A DNA stretch of 64,000 nucleotides, taken from Pyrenopolyporus hunteri. Its lineage: Eukaryota; Ascomycota; Sordariomycetes; Xylariales; Hypoxylaceae. The position numbers and the translations under genes are program-made. How positions within the stretch are numbered: position 1 is the stretch's first letter; every line of letters starts with the position of its first letter. Of the stretch, positions 24,658 to 35,226 are shown one piece after another. Location: the NCBI GenBank assembly GCA_902806595.1, contig CADCXC010000035.1:1054001-1118000 (forward strand). Direction: 5' to 3'. The notes under the pieces are model-generated. The model was not told the DNA's origin and made no database searches. It worked only from the letters and a program-made list of their open reading frames with translations.

Positions 24658-25409
24658 GACGGAGACCCGACGTAAATTGCGATGGGATCCTCACAACATG
24701 AGCTTTGGTGTGTTTACGTTAGGATAGCCCCTCGAGCCTATTGCTGTATGAGCCATGCACCCCATGCACCATGAGCTGTACATTATGCAATATGATAGTC
24801 CCCCGCTTGCCAGTCCCCCGCCCCGAGCTCGGAGAACGTGTGTCCTTCCTCTAGCAGTATATTTTAGGCATGCATACACAATACAAAGATTGGGTGCGGA
24901 ACTAAGCGCAGGCGGGAGCGCGAGAGCAAGTCTATGTCAAGAGGACATTGGAGAGGAAGCTGGGAATTCTCTGGTTTCTTAGGGTCTCTCGTGTCGTAAA
25001 CCCATCACAAATATATACACACACATATATATATATATATACAAACACAATCTCCCCTGCGGCGACGGCGAAACCTATTCAATCCCATACAACTCAGGGG
25101 TAAACAGGGGGAAACGAGAAGAAAAATAAAATAAAAAAAAAGAGAGAAAGAAATGAACAAATCATCCCTGGCTGACCCCGGTCTCGTTTGAACTCCTTGA
25201 AGCCTACCCGACCCCAATGGAAGAAAATCTATAGTATAGGCTCAAGGCTCGCTCGATACCCGCGTCGACTGGTGTGGAATAGGTAATGGTGAGTAGAACA
25301 AACGCCAGGGTATATGTATACATATATATATATATATAGGTTGAAAATGGACCGTAAGCCATGCCGGTCCTTGAACGCCGAATCGCCAGAAACACTCTAC
25401 CGCGACCCC
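24658..25409. other. Intergenic: SDR promoter side and 3' flank of the twin-repeat gene
   Basis: Contains AT/CA microsatellites near 25012-25043 and 25310-25337. No gene seen. Confidence 0.5.
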
Positions 25410-26153
25410 TCATTCATAGAATCTCTCATCCCACTGATACTGGGAGAGTTCTATGGGTAGAGGCCACCACGACATGAGAGGCCCATCAATACTCGAGACG
25501 TGCTGCTGACGTTGCGGTGTTTCAGAGGCTTTGCTCTCGGCCGCCTTCTCCTCGACCCATTCGTGCTCTATCAGCTCTAGCGGAGCGGGCCACCAGGACA
25601 TCAATGGGCCTGAGATATCGGAAACGTGATTATCCTCCGGCGCGGCTATCCGGACCTGCTTCCTTTGTCTGCTGAGATCCGCGCTCCGTCCGGATTCCGA
25701 ACCCGACCGAGCCGCCGGGTGTGACATTTCCTCCGCTTGCCTGCCAAGGAAAACGGGGAATTCGAAGCCATCTTCAAATCTTAGCGGATTCCTCCAAGAG
25801 TAGGTCCCCGGTAAGGACGGCGAGGGCGATAAGCACACACCTTCGTCGAAGTCGGACTCGCAGTCGCTGAGGACTGGTGTTTCATTGGTCTCGGATGCCG
25901 GCGTTTGTGTACCGTTTAGCGGCGATTCCAACGGTGTCGAGTAACCGTCACGGTAGACGTGGTTGACGATAACCCTGTCTTTCTGGCCGTTGTGGTGTAG
26001 ATGGTTAACGTAAAGGAGGTGTGATAGGTCGTCTTCGTTATAGATGGCAACCTGGGGACCCGCTTCACTGTCTCGGGAGACAGCGTTGGGTTTGAAGGCG
26101 GCGGCGTCGGCCTGGCTAGCCATTTGTTCTAGTTGGAAAATATCGCCTTGCAT
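25410..26153 (-). CDS. Uncharacterised protein with a twin GPLMSWWP repeat
   Basis: A single exon of 247 codons, starting at ATG 26153. I do not recognise the family. The protein is acidic, Ser/Pro-rich and probably largely disordered, with no signal peptide or membrane segment. Its C-terminal third carries two near-identical blocks, at about residues 176-199 and 218-241. Each starts HVS, has GPLMSWWP followed by a Pro and a Glu-Leu pair, and ends in Trp 12 residues after the WW. The spacing is 42 residues. Coding quality is supported by length, by the repeat kept in frame, and by normal fungal composition. A role as a short linear binding motif is inference only. Confidence 0.75.
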   Translation of the reverse strand: MQGDIFQLEQMASQADAAAFKPNAVSRDSEAGPQVAIYNEDDLSHLLYVNHLHHNGQKDRVIVNHVYRDGYSTPLESPLNGTQTPASETNETPVLSDCESDFDEGVCLSPSPSLPGTYSWRNPLRFEDGFEFPVFLGRQAEEMSHPAARSGSESGRSADLSRQRKQVRIAAPEDNHVSDISGPLMSWWPAPLELIEHEWVEEKAAESKASETPQRQQHVSSIDGPLMSWWPLPIELSQYQWDERFYE

Positions 26154-26335
26154 TGTTGATCTGTCGGATGGCGGATGTTTTGATTTGGTTGGGCTGTGCT
26201 GATATTTGATCTGATATATCTAAATAGGTGGATGGGTATTCACGATGTTAAGGCTACCTAATCGCCAGGCCCATGTGTATGTTTATATACAGAGGCCAAG
26301 AATAAAATATACACGCACGCCATTATGAGTCGAGC

Positions 26336-26362
26336 AAAAAAAAAAAAAAAAAAAAAAAAAAA
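26336..26362 (+). repeat. 27-nt poly-A run
   Basis: Uninterrupted homopolymer in the upstream region of the twin-repeat gene. Confidence 0.9.
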
Positions 26363-26801
26363 GGCCAACTATCGTACTGGAACCATGCTCGAACTATTAG
26401 ACCCGAGCTATTCTCGTCTCATCGGGCCAAGCTGATAGCTTCAGATGACTCCCTCAGGTGGAAGAAGAAGAAGAAAGGAGGGAAAAACGGGCTTCTAGTG
26501 GCGTGTTATTGAATCACTATCCTATTGATCGTCGTATGATTGGGGTGAGCAGTCGAGCCAGCTATCTGTCGAAATGTTACGGGGCGTAATCCGACCTGAG
26601 ACCCGGCTTCACCCGAACGGGAGCCCTGTAGTCCTCCTTGGCACGGGGGGAATTCTAGGCTAGCATATTGCCCTAAGAAGTATGTATCCAAGTTTGCGAT
26701 AATCCGCCCCCTTAACCTCATCCACTATAATCTTTTTCTTCTCTTTTCTCCCCCCCCCTTTTTATTTTTATTTTTTATTCTGTTTTTTCCCTTCCTTGAG
26801 C

Positions 26802-26963
26802 ATGTTCTTTTCCTCCGCCTTCTCCTCATCCAAGGCCTACGGGCTATCATGGGATAAACTCATTTCGGGTCCTAACATGAAAGAGTCTTGTCCGGAGTTA
26901 GATATCTTCCGTCCTACCTGCCAGTACAATCCATACGTCTCAGATGGATCTACTTTAGTTTAA
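26802..26963 (+). CDS. Possible small ORF (53 aa) behind a pyrimidine-rich promoter-like tract
   Basis: The ATG at 26802 directly follows about 70 bp of C/T-rich sequence, a common fungal core-promoter context. The encoded peptide (starts MFFSSAFSSSKAYG, ends SDGSTLV) has no recognised domain. It could be the first exon of a longer transcript, a non-coding RNA, or chance. Confidence 0.2.
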   Translation: MFFSSAFSSSKAYGLSWDKLISGPNMKESCPELDIFRPTCQYNPYVSDGSTLV

Positions 26964-27942
26964 GATACTCCTCTTTCCGATTCTTCGTCGTCTCCTGCAA
27001 CCATTCAAATTGGCGTGGAATCCTAAGGTAAGGAGACTGTTGATACCCGGGTCTTGAAAGTTCATGCGTATTTTTGTCATTCTTCAAGGATGACTTACTC
27101 GGACGTGATGGGAGGGAGATCCTCTTTCACTCCAAGGCCCCCATATTCGTGCCTCCCTTCACCGCTTGCGTGCTATACTCTCTCGAGGGCGTCGAGCATC
27201 GGTTTACCTTTCGTATTACCCGCGCTGAACTCTTCCTGCTACGTTCTTTCCATCTACTCCATCCAGCCGCCCTAAAGTCCGAGTCTGTGCAAGTACCCGT
27301 CCGTATGAGACCCCGGCTGGGCAAACCAGGCAAAGCTTACATCCTACCTCCTACGGCATCCATGCCAACCGGTTAGGGACATGCTTCTCGCGGCTTGGAA
27401 AGCCATCGACAAGCCATGTCATTTCACCGTACCACCCTCATCCTTGTATCGAATGTGTTCTGGAGCCAGCTTGGTCGTGATGGGTCCGGAGGACTCAGAC
27501 ATAGACCTTCGGAAGAAGAGAGAAGTCTCGGGATGGTTCACGTCAACGAGACTTCGGCTATCTAAATCGCTTCGGGTACCTAGGCAATCAATAGCCCACT
27601 ACCTGCCCCGAGATAGCCTTGCTCGTGGATCAAGCGTTATCGGCCTGCACGTGGTGCGGGTTGATCCTAATCCGAAGCCTGGGGGCCGTAGCATTCACTC
27701 ACCGGGTCTATGCGAGCCGACAGTAGACATTGACAGAATAAACAAGAGGTATAATAGTCATAAATGCAACCCGGATCATTCTCCAAGATTCTCAGCCCGA
27801 AACCCTTATAACACCCTCGAGCTACTAGCCCGGCCCGGCTGCTTGTCCGGGACCTGACCAACTCTGACCTATTTTCCCTCCTAGAAATATCATGTAGGAA
27901 TAATAACGACGGACATAACAGAAGACTAGCCATAATCCCGAC

Positions 27943-28845
27943 TTAGAAAATACCGTTCACGATCTTCCCACCAAGCGTAGCGCCGGCGCCGAAGATGGCG
28001 GCATTTCCGAGTTTCTTGCCAAACTTTTTGCCGTTCTCCTCAAACTTGCTAGGAGGCCCGCTAGGCCCGCTAGGCCCACCGCCTCCTTGGGCCACAGCCA
28101 TGGGGGGGACGTTGGCGTTGTATGGGTTCTGGGCCTGCGGCGGCGGCGGGTATCCCCCGTTGCCTCCCGGCGCCGGGCCGGGGGTGGCGTATGATGGTTG
28201 CGGCGGTGCGTAGAAGCCTGCTTTCTCTGTGTTGTCTATCTCGACGTAGTTCTTGGGAAATATTCCCTCGGCGTTCGTTCGTTTATTCCGGCCCATCCAC
28301 CAGTCGTCGTTCATGTATTCGTACACGGCAATCTTATCGTCACGCTCGAATGATAGGTCTCGGTCGTCGGCGGCCTGGTACTTATAGAGCGCCTTCGCGT
28401 GGGCGATGACGGGCTTCGTCGGGGGCGGAGCTGGCGGCCCCGCACGCGCGGGGAGTGAGGGCGGACCGGTTGTGCTATAAGCCGGGGGTGCGGGACTAGG
28501 TGTCGGGTTTTGGTTGACTGCTAGATTAGCCATGGAGTTGACGGGCGGCGAATGCTGCGACACGGGAGCCGGCGGCGGCGAGATGACCGAGGATGCCCGT
28601 GCTGCGGGCGTAGGGGCGCCAGAGAGCGAGGTCTCTGCGGGAAGCGCTCTACTAATTGAATCGAACACGTCGTCCGTCAGAACACCTTTCTCGAGAAGAT
28701 GCTCGAGCTCCTAGGAATATCGATTAGCGACGACGACGGGGGCTTTATGCGTTCGAGAGAGAGGACTCAAGGACGAACATACGTTCTTGATCAGACGGAG
28801 CGACTTGTTGGTTGCGATAATATCCTGGCGGTCGAGGGTGACCAT
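27943..28845 (-). CDS. SH3-domain protein of the LSB1/PIN3-like fungal family
   Basis: Exons 27943-28710 and 28783-28845 encode about 276 residues; the 72-bp intron runs from GTATGT to CCTAG. The N-terminus (MVTLDRQDIIATNKSLRLIK) plus the following ELEHLLEKGVLTDDV form the short helical region seen at the start of LSB-type proteins. A Pro/Ser/Ala-rich linker follows. The SH3 domain lies at about residues 124-180, with ALYKYQAADDRDLSF, the double Trp DDWWMG and GIFPKNYVEI. The tail is Pro/Gly/Gln/Asn-rich and ends in a glycine-rich KKLGNAAIFGAGATLGGKIV segment. Yeast relatives bind Las17/WASP and touch actin patches and prion-like aggregation; the same role here is inference. The ATG at 28845 is used because only a TTG lies further upstream in frame. 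Confidence 0.85.
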
Positions 28846-29621
28846 CTTGCTAACGGGTTTGTAAACGGGTTTGCTAATGGGTTCGGGCTGCAACTTGTCG
28901 ACAGGCCGTAGAGTATTGAGGATAGGCGCAGGTGTACGTATGTGTATGTGTATGTGTATGTGTACGGGTCGCAGTGGATATTAAATGGAAAAGAATAAAA
29001 AACAAAACATGGTATTATTGAAATGAGCAGAAGGCAGGAGACATGTACGTAGCCTGCGTCAGGTAGGCAGTACATAGACCAAGGCAACGTAGGTGCGTGA
29101 GGTACTTATATGTAACCAACCAACCCCTTCAAATGGCAGCCTATTGTAACCATTAGGGGAGCTCGACCATGTACATGTAGGTATCCATGTACTTTCCGGG
29201 TCCGTCGGGTACCTGAGACGAAGCAGCCCCTCCGAGCGGACAGTGGCTGTGCACAACGGCCCAGGTTCCTTCTATTATCTTTGACACGCTTATGATACTA
29301 CCTCAATACTTGCATGCATACCACCCGAATTATGCACATACATCTGCCTAGGTATAGACGGCTGGCTACACCTTACTACCTATATACCTAGGTAGGCACA
29401 TATGTAGGTAGATTAGGTACCTACTATATCGATATACGCAGGTGGCGGGAGTCTTCCAACAACATTATACGTACCTGGTAAGGGGTAAGGGGTAGGGTGT
29501 AGGCAGCTTATATATACGGGTTTTCGGTATTCACTTCTTGAATTGACGGAGATTTTTTACCGTGCCCGAGATAAGTACAATGATTATTTGGCTCTGAACG
29601 TCGTCTAAACCACCCGCGACT
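28846..29621. other. Intergenic: SH3 gene upstream region and PrpD gene 3' flank
   Basis: A GTGTAT 6-bp microsatellite lies at about 28930-28963 and palindromic-motif sequence at about 29330-29430. No gene seen. Confidence 0.5.
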
Positions 29622-31454
29622 CTAGATGAATGGGCTATTCTTCACAACATATTTGTCAACATATTCATCGATAGCCGTAGCCTCTAGCTTCTTGCCGTCC
29701 ATTCCTAGCTCGATGAGCGCCTCAACTTGCGACTCGGAGAAGTGCGGCCCTAGGTGGCGCTTGTACTTGGCCAGGATGTGGGGTTTGGCCTCTTCTCTCC
29801 TAAGACGGTGTCCCAACGGTGCCTCGACCACGACCTCGTCCAGGACCGTGCCGTCGTTCAGCTCCACCGTCAACGCATTGGATATCGTACGTAGTTCCGG
29901 GTCGTGGTAATCCTTGGTAAACTGCGGATCCTCGACGCACTTGATCTTCTTGCGGAGCGACTCGACTAACGGCGACGTCGCCGCCTCGCTACCGTCCGTG
30001 TAGTCCGTCGCTTCCAAGCGTCCGAACACGAGCATGACCGAGCACATGTATTGGATACAGTGGTCACGGTCGGCGAAATTGTCCATCGGCTTGAACTGCT
30101 TGTCAATGATACGAATGCATGCTTCGTGCGTCCTGCACGTGACGCCCTTGATATCGGCCGCAGACTTGCCCATTTCCTTTAGCTGCTTGTATATCTTTTG
30201 AGAGGCTTCTACCGCCGTTTGAGAGTGGAATTCGGCTGCACCGGAGGGGTTAGGAGGGCGACCGTCTTACGAGCTTATCAGGGGCACTAACCTGGATACG
30301 AGACCTTGAAGAGGACGTTCTCCATCACGTAGCTGCCGTAGGGACGCTGGAACTCGAACTTATTGCCCTTGAATAGGACATCGTAAAAGCCCCACACAGG
30401 CGCGGACAAGACGGTAGGGATACCAGGCTCGCCCCTCATGACCTTCAACGCGAGGTTGACCGCTCGCTGGCAGGCATCGCCCGCGGCCCATGATTTTCGG
30501 GACATGGTGTTGGGAGCATGCCGGTAGGTCCGCAAGCTCTGACCGTCGACCCAGGCCTGAGTGACAGCGTCGGCGATCTGCTTCTCGCTCAACCCAAGCA
30601 TCTGGGATACCACGGCCGCGCTGGCCACTTTGACTAGCACGACGTGATCTAGCCCAACCTTATTGTACGAATTAAGCAGCGCCAGGCAGCCCTGGATCTC
30701 ATGTGCCTTGATCATGCCCTCGAGGACGTCTTTAACAGTGAAGATCTTGCCACCGACCATGTTGCCTCCCGCCCTGTTAGTTCGATTCACCCAGTCGGCC
30801 ACTGCTAAGATGGCGCCCAAGTTGTCGGAGGGGTGGCCCCACTCGGCAGCCAACCAGCAGTCGTTGTAATCGAGCCATCGGATCATGGCTCCGATGTTGA
30901 AGGCGCCATTGACCGGGTCGAGGACGAAGTTGGTACCGGGGATTTTGGTGCCGTTGGGAACGACGGTGCCTGGGACGACCGGGCCAAGTAGTTTCGTGCA
31001 CTCCTTAAATCGCAAACCCTCGAGCCCACAGCCGAGCGTGTCGAGGAAGACCCATCGTGCGGTATCAAACTATTCGCAGATCATGGGTCAGCCTGGTCGC
31101 TCGGTCTCACATGCAGCTAATTCGCGACGGCACGGGGTGGAAAACACCTACGGCTAATTCCGAGTTAATCGGCTTCGTTACGTAGCTGGCGATGTCCCTT
31201 ATCTCGGGATCGTACTCTCGCGCTTCTTGAGGCATCGCAGGGGCAGACAGTCGAGTGGCGGTGGTAGAGAAGGGGGAGGAAGAAGGAGGACAGGGAGCGG
31301 CGGGGGCGGGGTGCGTTAGTCGTATAGAAGCCCCGAGTTTCGTCGCCGCGGCGCGGGAGTACACGCCCAGAGGAGTCGTTCTCTGCCAGGAAGATTTTGA
31401 TTGCAGGCGTAGCGACCGGGGGACTGTTAGAAGGCTACGATTGACTAAAGACAT
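29622..31454 (-). CDS. 2-methylcitrate dehydratase (MmgE/PrpD family), mitochondrial
   Basis: Exons 29622-30235, 30292-31069 and 31152-31454 encode about 564 residues. The first about 70 residues are rich in Arg, Ser and Ala with almost no acids, typical of a mitochondrial presequence. The mature part has family-typical blocks: FDTARWVFLDTLGCGLEG, IRWLDYNDCWLAAEWGHPSDNLGA, then SWAAGDACQRAVNLALK and GFYDVLFKGNKFEF. In the methylcitrate cycle this enzyme dehydrates 2-methylcitrate to 2-methyl-cis-aconitate, letting fungi detoxify propionyl-CoA. Family members in the same fold include other dehydratases/isomerases, but the length and N-terminal targeting favour PrpD. Neither methylcitrate synthase nor methylisocitrate lyase is in this window. 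Confidence 0.9.
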
Positions 31455-32441
31455 GTTGAGTCGACCGTGGGTTCTAACATATGGTGGGTCGGTATCTCCG
31501 ATAGAGAGGTTTTCTCCGAGAGAGTTTCCGGAGGGAGTTTGAAGGTCGAACGCTCCATTAAGAAGATAAATGATAAATTGTACCGCAGATTGAGTTCGGA
31601 GGTCACCCGCCCTATTCCCTCGGTACGGCCAACTGGAGCAGAGCCCCGGTTAGATGCGGCCAATGGCGGGGTAGAGACGCTAAAAGAGCGAGCCATGTAT
31701 CAGTAAGCAAGGGCGGGCTACCCTGGGTACCTATACCTAGGTATAGGAGGTATATATGGTATATATAGGTACCTAGGTAGGTAGGTAGAGGTATGAGGTG
31801 GCTAGCAGTAGATGTACCATGAATTTTCTTGAAAAAGAAAAGAATAGGAATTAAGTTAACCCTCACCAAGGTAATAGGTAGGTACTTACCTAGGTTACTG
31901 CCTCCCTATGGAAATAAGTACCTAAGGCATATTCGATTACCAGACACCGAATGGCTTGGGAGAAGTAGGTGATTATCACATCCCTGAGTACCTACCCTAG
32001 CTACCAGGTAGTGCAGCCGCCATTTATTAGGTCGATTGTACCGTACCTAGGGTAGTGAGTACCTAAGGGTACCTATATGCACGTATGCATTACGAGATAC
32101 TTTCCGAGGCGCATATATTCTCCCCGAAGGGAACGGCTTCGAGATACAAAGGCCCGAATATCCGTGGATTTATAATATCATTTTCAAGTTTGAACAAATC
32201 AAAGAGAACAACGGCCGAGTTATTAAATTAAGGCCACCGGCTTGCCAGGTTACATGCCAGTGCTTAGATGTATATAAGTGAATGTTCCGCTGCGCTTTCT
32301 TCGCTGAGACTATTTACCTCCTACGTAGCAGAGAGAGATATGTACTATTACAGGGGAAAGAGGGATTTAATTATACAGGGGTTAGTGGTGAGAAAGACGG
32401 AGAAAGAGAAAAAAAAAAAAAAAAAAAAAAAAAAAGAGATG
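31455..32441. other. Upstream region of the PrpD gene
   Basis: Palindromic-motif clusters lie at 31720-31790, 31870-31925 and 31985-32075. No gene seen. The A-rich tract at the right end is the tRNA terminator. Confidence 0.5.
32409..32435 (-). terminator. RNA polymerase III terminator (27-nt T run on the minus strand)
   Basis: The run of A on the plus strand is a T run starting six bases past the tRNA 3' end. It is far longer than the 5-7 T usually needed. Confidence 0.85.
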
Positions 32442-32540
32442 TGACAAGAGTGGGACTTGAACCCACGCGGATTGCTCCATGAGGATGTAGGAATTAAGGT
32501 GACCTTAACCTCACGCCATAACCAACTCGGCCATCTTGCC
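32442..32540 (-). tRNA. tRNA-Leu(AAG) with a 17-nt intron
   Basis: On the minus strand the acceptor arm GGCAAGA pairs with TCTTGTC (one G-T pair), with discriminator A. The D-arm is GCC..GGC. The anticodon stem TGAGG/CCTCA encloses the loop TTAAGGT, giving anticodon AAG. A 17-nt intron (TCACCTTAATTCCTACA) sits one base 3' of the anticodon, and its CCTTAA can pair with the anticodon loop, the standard arrangement for nuclear pre-tRNAs. The long variable arm (GGA..TCC) is the class II form expected for Leu, and the T-arm is GTGGG-TTCAAGT-CCCAC. A-box and B-box (GGTTCAAGTCC) promoters are internal. Mature length is 82 nt. Confidence 0.93.
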
Positions 32541-32725
32541 CTAGTGCACAAAGTGGGTGTGCCCCACCTAGCGGGACGTGAGTGCCATCGCAGCTACAAT
32601 TGCTTATGACTTACTTCTGCCCATTTTTACCCCCCAAGGTAATCCGTTTTACACCCCTATTCTATATCCTTAGGTTCAGGTCACAATGGATCTTCATTTG
32701 GTATTCCTGGGTATCGTAACAATGA

Positions 32726-34501
32726 TTACCAGACGGTAGCACCGCGGACGTATCCGCGATCTATGAGCTCCTTGAAGTTCTCTTCTAGGCACCTCAGTAT
32801 GTGACCCTCCAAGTGCCTCCCGTTCCCAAGCACCCCGACAAGCTCGCTGAAGTCGAATTCTTCGGATCGCCGTGAACATTTTTCCAAGATTCTCCTCAAG
32901 ACGTCAGCCCTACATCTCGGGTCTCTGACCGCCGCATCCAAACTAAGCGACATCAGCGACTGTTTCGTCACGTCAATATCCATATCCACGTCCGTTCCCG
33001 TCTCCGTCTTCTTATTTCTTAATTTCTGAACAATGTTCGTGTACTCTTGTCTCAGCTCCGCCAGGATCCAAGGTGCATCCTCGTAACGATTCTCCTCGGG
33101 CTCGTTGTAGTGCCCCTTCTTCCAGAAATCCTGCCGTGGTCGCCAGCGCCAGATGAACGGGTTGAGATCCCTGATCAACCACGGTGGAAACGCCTCGTTT
33201 CCGAGAGACCTCGGTGCGGCGCGTACTCCATCCCACCCAAGGATAGCCTTAATATGTCCCTCTTGAGAAACGATTACGTCGCGCATACTAAGGTTTGGGT
33301 GGGTGAGCACGAACCGCTTCTCCTCCTCACCATCACGAGATCCGAGCCTCGACGGTTCTCGAATAAATCCCAATAGGAGGCGTAGTAATCTATCTACCCC
33401 TATTTGTGCTTCTGTGCCGCACGGGTATAGGTCAAGGAGCTCCGTGTACATTTTCGTGGAATCCCCAAAGGGGCCTATCCCAACGTATACGGGGCTTTTT
33501 TCGCAGTCCTCGTTGTCCAACCAGCGATCGATCATAGCTTGTATATCGAGCTCTCTCATAGGCCCCACCCCAAAGAGCGTTCGGCCGCTATCGAAAATAG
33601 GGGAACCGCCGTGCTCGAACTCATATTTCCCAAGTTGAAGCATCGCCTCCGCCAGACCTTGGAGGACCCTAGTCCTCCTTTTTCTGGTCTCACCCTCAGT
33701 ATGGCCCTCCCCATACCAGATGCGGTCCAGTGTCAGCCCTTCTACGTACTCCATGATCAGGTAGGGCACGTGAATCTCATTGTGTGGGGAGGGGTCGGCA
33801 TCGATGATCTCAGGTACGGGCATGCTGGTCTCGGTGCGAAGCATGAAGAGAACGAGGGCCTCGGTGCGAAGCGCTTCGGTGCATAGTCGATCCCACGTGT
33901 CCGGCGTGCCATCAACGGGGATCTTAACAATCCATTTGGCAGCCTCACGGCCCTGCACGCCGTAGAAATCGATCGAATACAAGAGATGCGCCGAGCCGAA
34001 GAGTGGTCCGTCGACCCGGGGCAGTTGTGGCGGAGACGCACGGCGGGTAGGCGTGAGATTGTGGCGGGCTTGCCGTATACTGAGCGCAAAAGAGGCAATA
34101 GCTTCCGTGTCGATCTGGGAGAGTATACCAGAATAGTCGCGATGCTTCCGTTCGCTCCTCCTCTTCCGCTCTATAGCGGCATTCTGACGAATTTCTACGG
34201 GTGCAGCATCTATAAGGGCGTTTCTAAACGAAGGTATAGCGTCATCCTTTTCCGCTCCTCCTGTGCTGTTCGACCCAGCTTCCCACTGCGTTGGCTTTGC
34301 TAATTTGGCCAACCTGGTCCGTATCCTATTTGTGTTCAACCCGCCAGCGTAATCAAAATGTTTCTGATTCCCGCTGGCTTGCCAGGATAATCCCAGGACT
34401 AGGCTCAGATCCGCGTGTTGATCTCGTGCCAGCCGAGCTAGTTCTTCCTGACGTCCAAATCGAAACCGCTCCATAAAGCCTCTTGCTAGACCGTCCGACA
34501 T
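32726..34501 (-). CDS. APH/ChoK-fold protein, probable pseudokinase
   Basis: A single exon; the start is the ATG at 34501 (591 residues), the only near upstream alternative being TTG. The N-terminal 150 residues are basic and lack a known domain. The rest follows the aminoglycoside-phosphotransferase-like fold: AAKWIVKIP (a Lys near residue 193 in the ATP-binding position), TEALVLFMLR, the hinge-like VPYLIMEYVEGLTLDRIW, then a helical region. The expected catalytic block H-x-D-(x)4-N reads HPNLSMRD (about 401-408), so the catalytic Asp is Asn and the metal-binding Asn is Asp. The later I-D-W-E block reads ILGWDG, losing the metal-binding Asp. Both changes argue against phosphotransfer. Fungi carry many APH-domain proteins of unknown role. 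The substrate or partner is unknown. Confidence 0.82.
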   Translation of the reverse strand: MSDGLARGFMERFRFGRQEELARLARDQHADLSLVLGLSWQASGNQKHFDYAGGLNTNRIRTRLAKLAKPTQWEAGSNSTGGAEKDDAIPSFRNALIDAAPVEIRQNAAIERKRRSERKHRDYSGILSQIDTEAIASFALSIRQARHNLTPTRRASPPQLPRVDGPLFGSAHLLYSIDFYGVQGREAAKWIVKIPVDGTPDTWDRLCTEALRTEALVLFMLRTETSMPVPEIIDADPSPHNEIHVPYLIMEYVEGLTLDRIWYGEGHTEGETRKRRTRVLQGLAEAMLQLGKYEFEHGGSPIFDSGRTLFGVGPMRELDIQAMIDRWLDNEDCEKSPVYVGIGPFGDSTKMYTELLDLYPCGTEAQIGVDRLLRLLLGFIREPSRLGSRDGEEEKRFVLTHPNLSMRDVIVSQEGHIKAILGWDGVRAAPRSLGNEAFPPWLIRDLNPFIWRWRPRQDFWKKGHYNEPEENRYEDAPWILAELRQEYTNIVQKLRNKKTETGTDVDMDIDVTKQSLMSLSLDAAVRDPRCRADVLRRILEKCSRRSEEFDFSELVGVLGNGRHLEGHILRCLEENFKELIDRGYVRGATVW

Positions 34502-35226
34502 ATCAGCCTTTTTTTTTCTTGCTAAAGGCAAGAAGGGGGCTAGTAGACAATAACTGCGCCTAGTACAATGCCATTGAACAGGTAGCTGGCTCTACAAGGG
34601 AGAAGTTGGACGTAATGACTTTTAGAACAGGTAAAACCGACAAAGACTGACCAACTATGACAACGTAAAGGACGTTAACTTCCGTATCCGGAAATTGTAA
34701 ATACCAATGTCCCAAGATCTCAGTGTTTCACATATTTCTGTCGGTTTTCAGTGAACTAGACTAGTCTGATTTATTCTCGTGTTCCTCTTCCCTTACAGTA
34801 AATGTATATAATAAAACATCTCTAGCCTTTCGCGTTAGGGTACCATCATCACTGGCTGCCACTCCCCTTCATTCCCTCCCAGACGTGCCGCTTCGATCTG
34901 TTGACGCCAAACCCGTTTCTGGCGCATGAATATGACTTCGTTGCGAGCAACAGGAGGAAATAAAGACGAACGGGTTGAGAAAAAAAAGTACCAATACACT
35001 AAAAATAGGTAGGTGGGTGGATGGGTAGGTAGGTTGACATTCGTAAGACAGTTGTCGAGGTTAGCAAGGCCATGCTCGAATCGCGGCTTGGCGACAGATA
35101 TTTGTAAATGCATGACCAGATTTAAGTGCAAACACACGCGTATACTACCGGCTCAACTACTTCTTAGCTGTAACCATCTCGTGTACGGCCGGCCATCCAA
35201 TTTGTAATGCCCAGCAAGGCCGAGCC
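34502..35226. other. Intergenic between pseudokinase and 5-phosphatase genes
   Basis: No gene seen. A short GGTAGGTGGGTGGATGGG stretch lies near 35008. Confidence 0.5.

Larger units (their letters stand above)
26154..27942. other. Long intergenic region upstream of the twin-repeat gene
   Basis: Contains a 27-nt A run (26336-26362), GAAGAAGAAG sequence near 26460, and a strong pyrimidine tract (26730-26800) followed by a small ORF. The larger open stretches at 27054-27376 and 27381-27857 show no domain and no consistent spliced model. Confidence 0.45.

Noticed and set aside
27381..27857. 158-codon ORF on the plus strand
   Set aside because: No recognisable domain or splice-supported extension, and composition like the surrounding non-coding DNA.
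34835..35137. 100-codon minus-strand ORF between pseudokinase and phosphatase genes
   Set aside because: No domain; its middle is a GGTAGGTGG-type repeat and poly-A tract.
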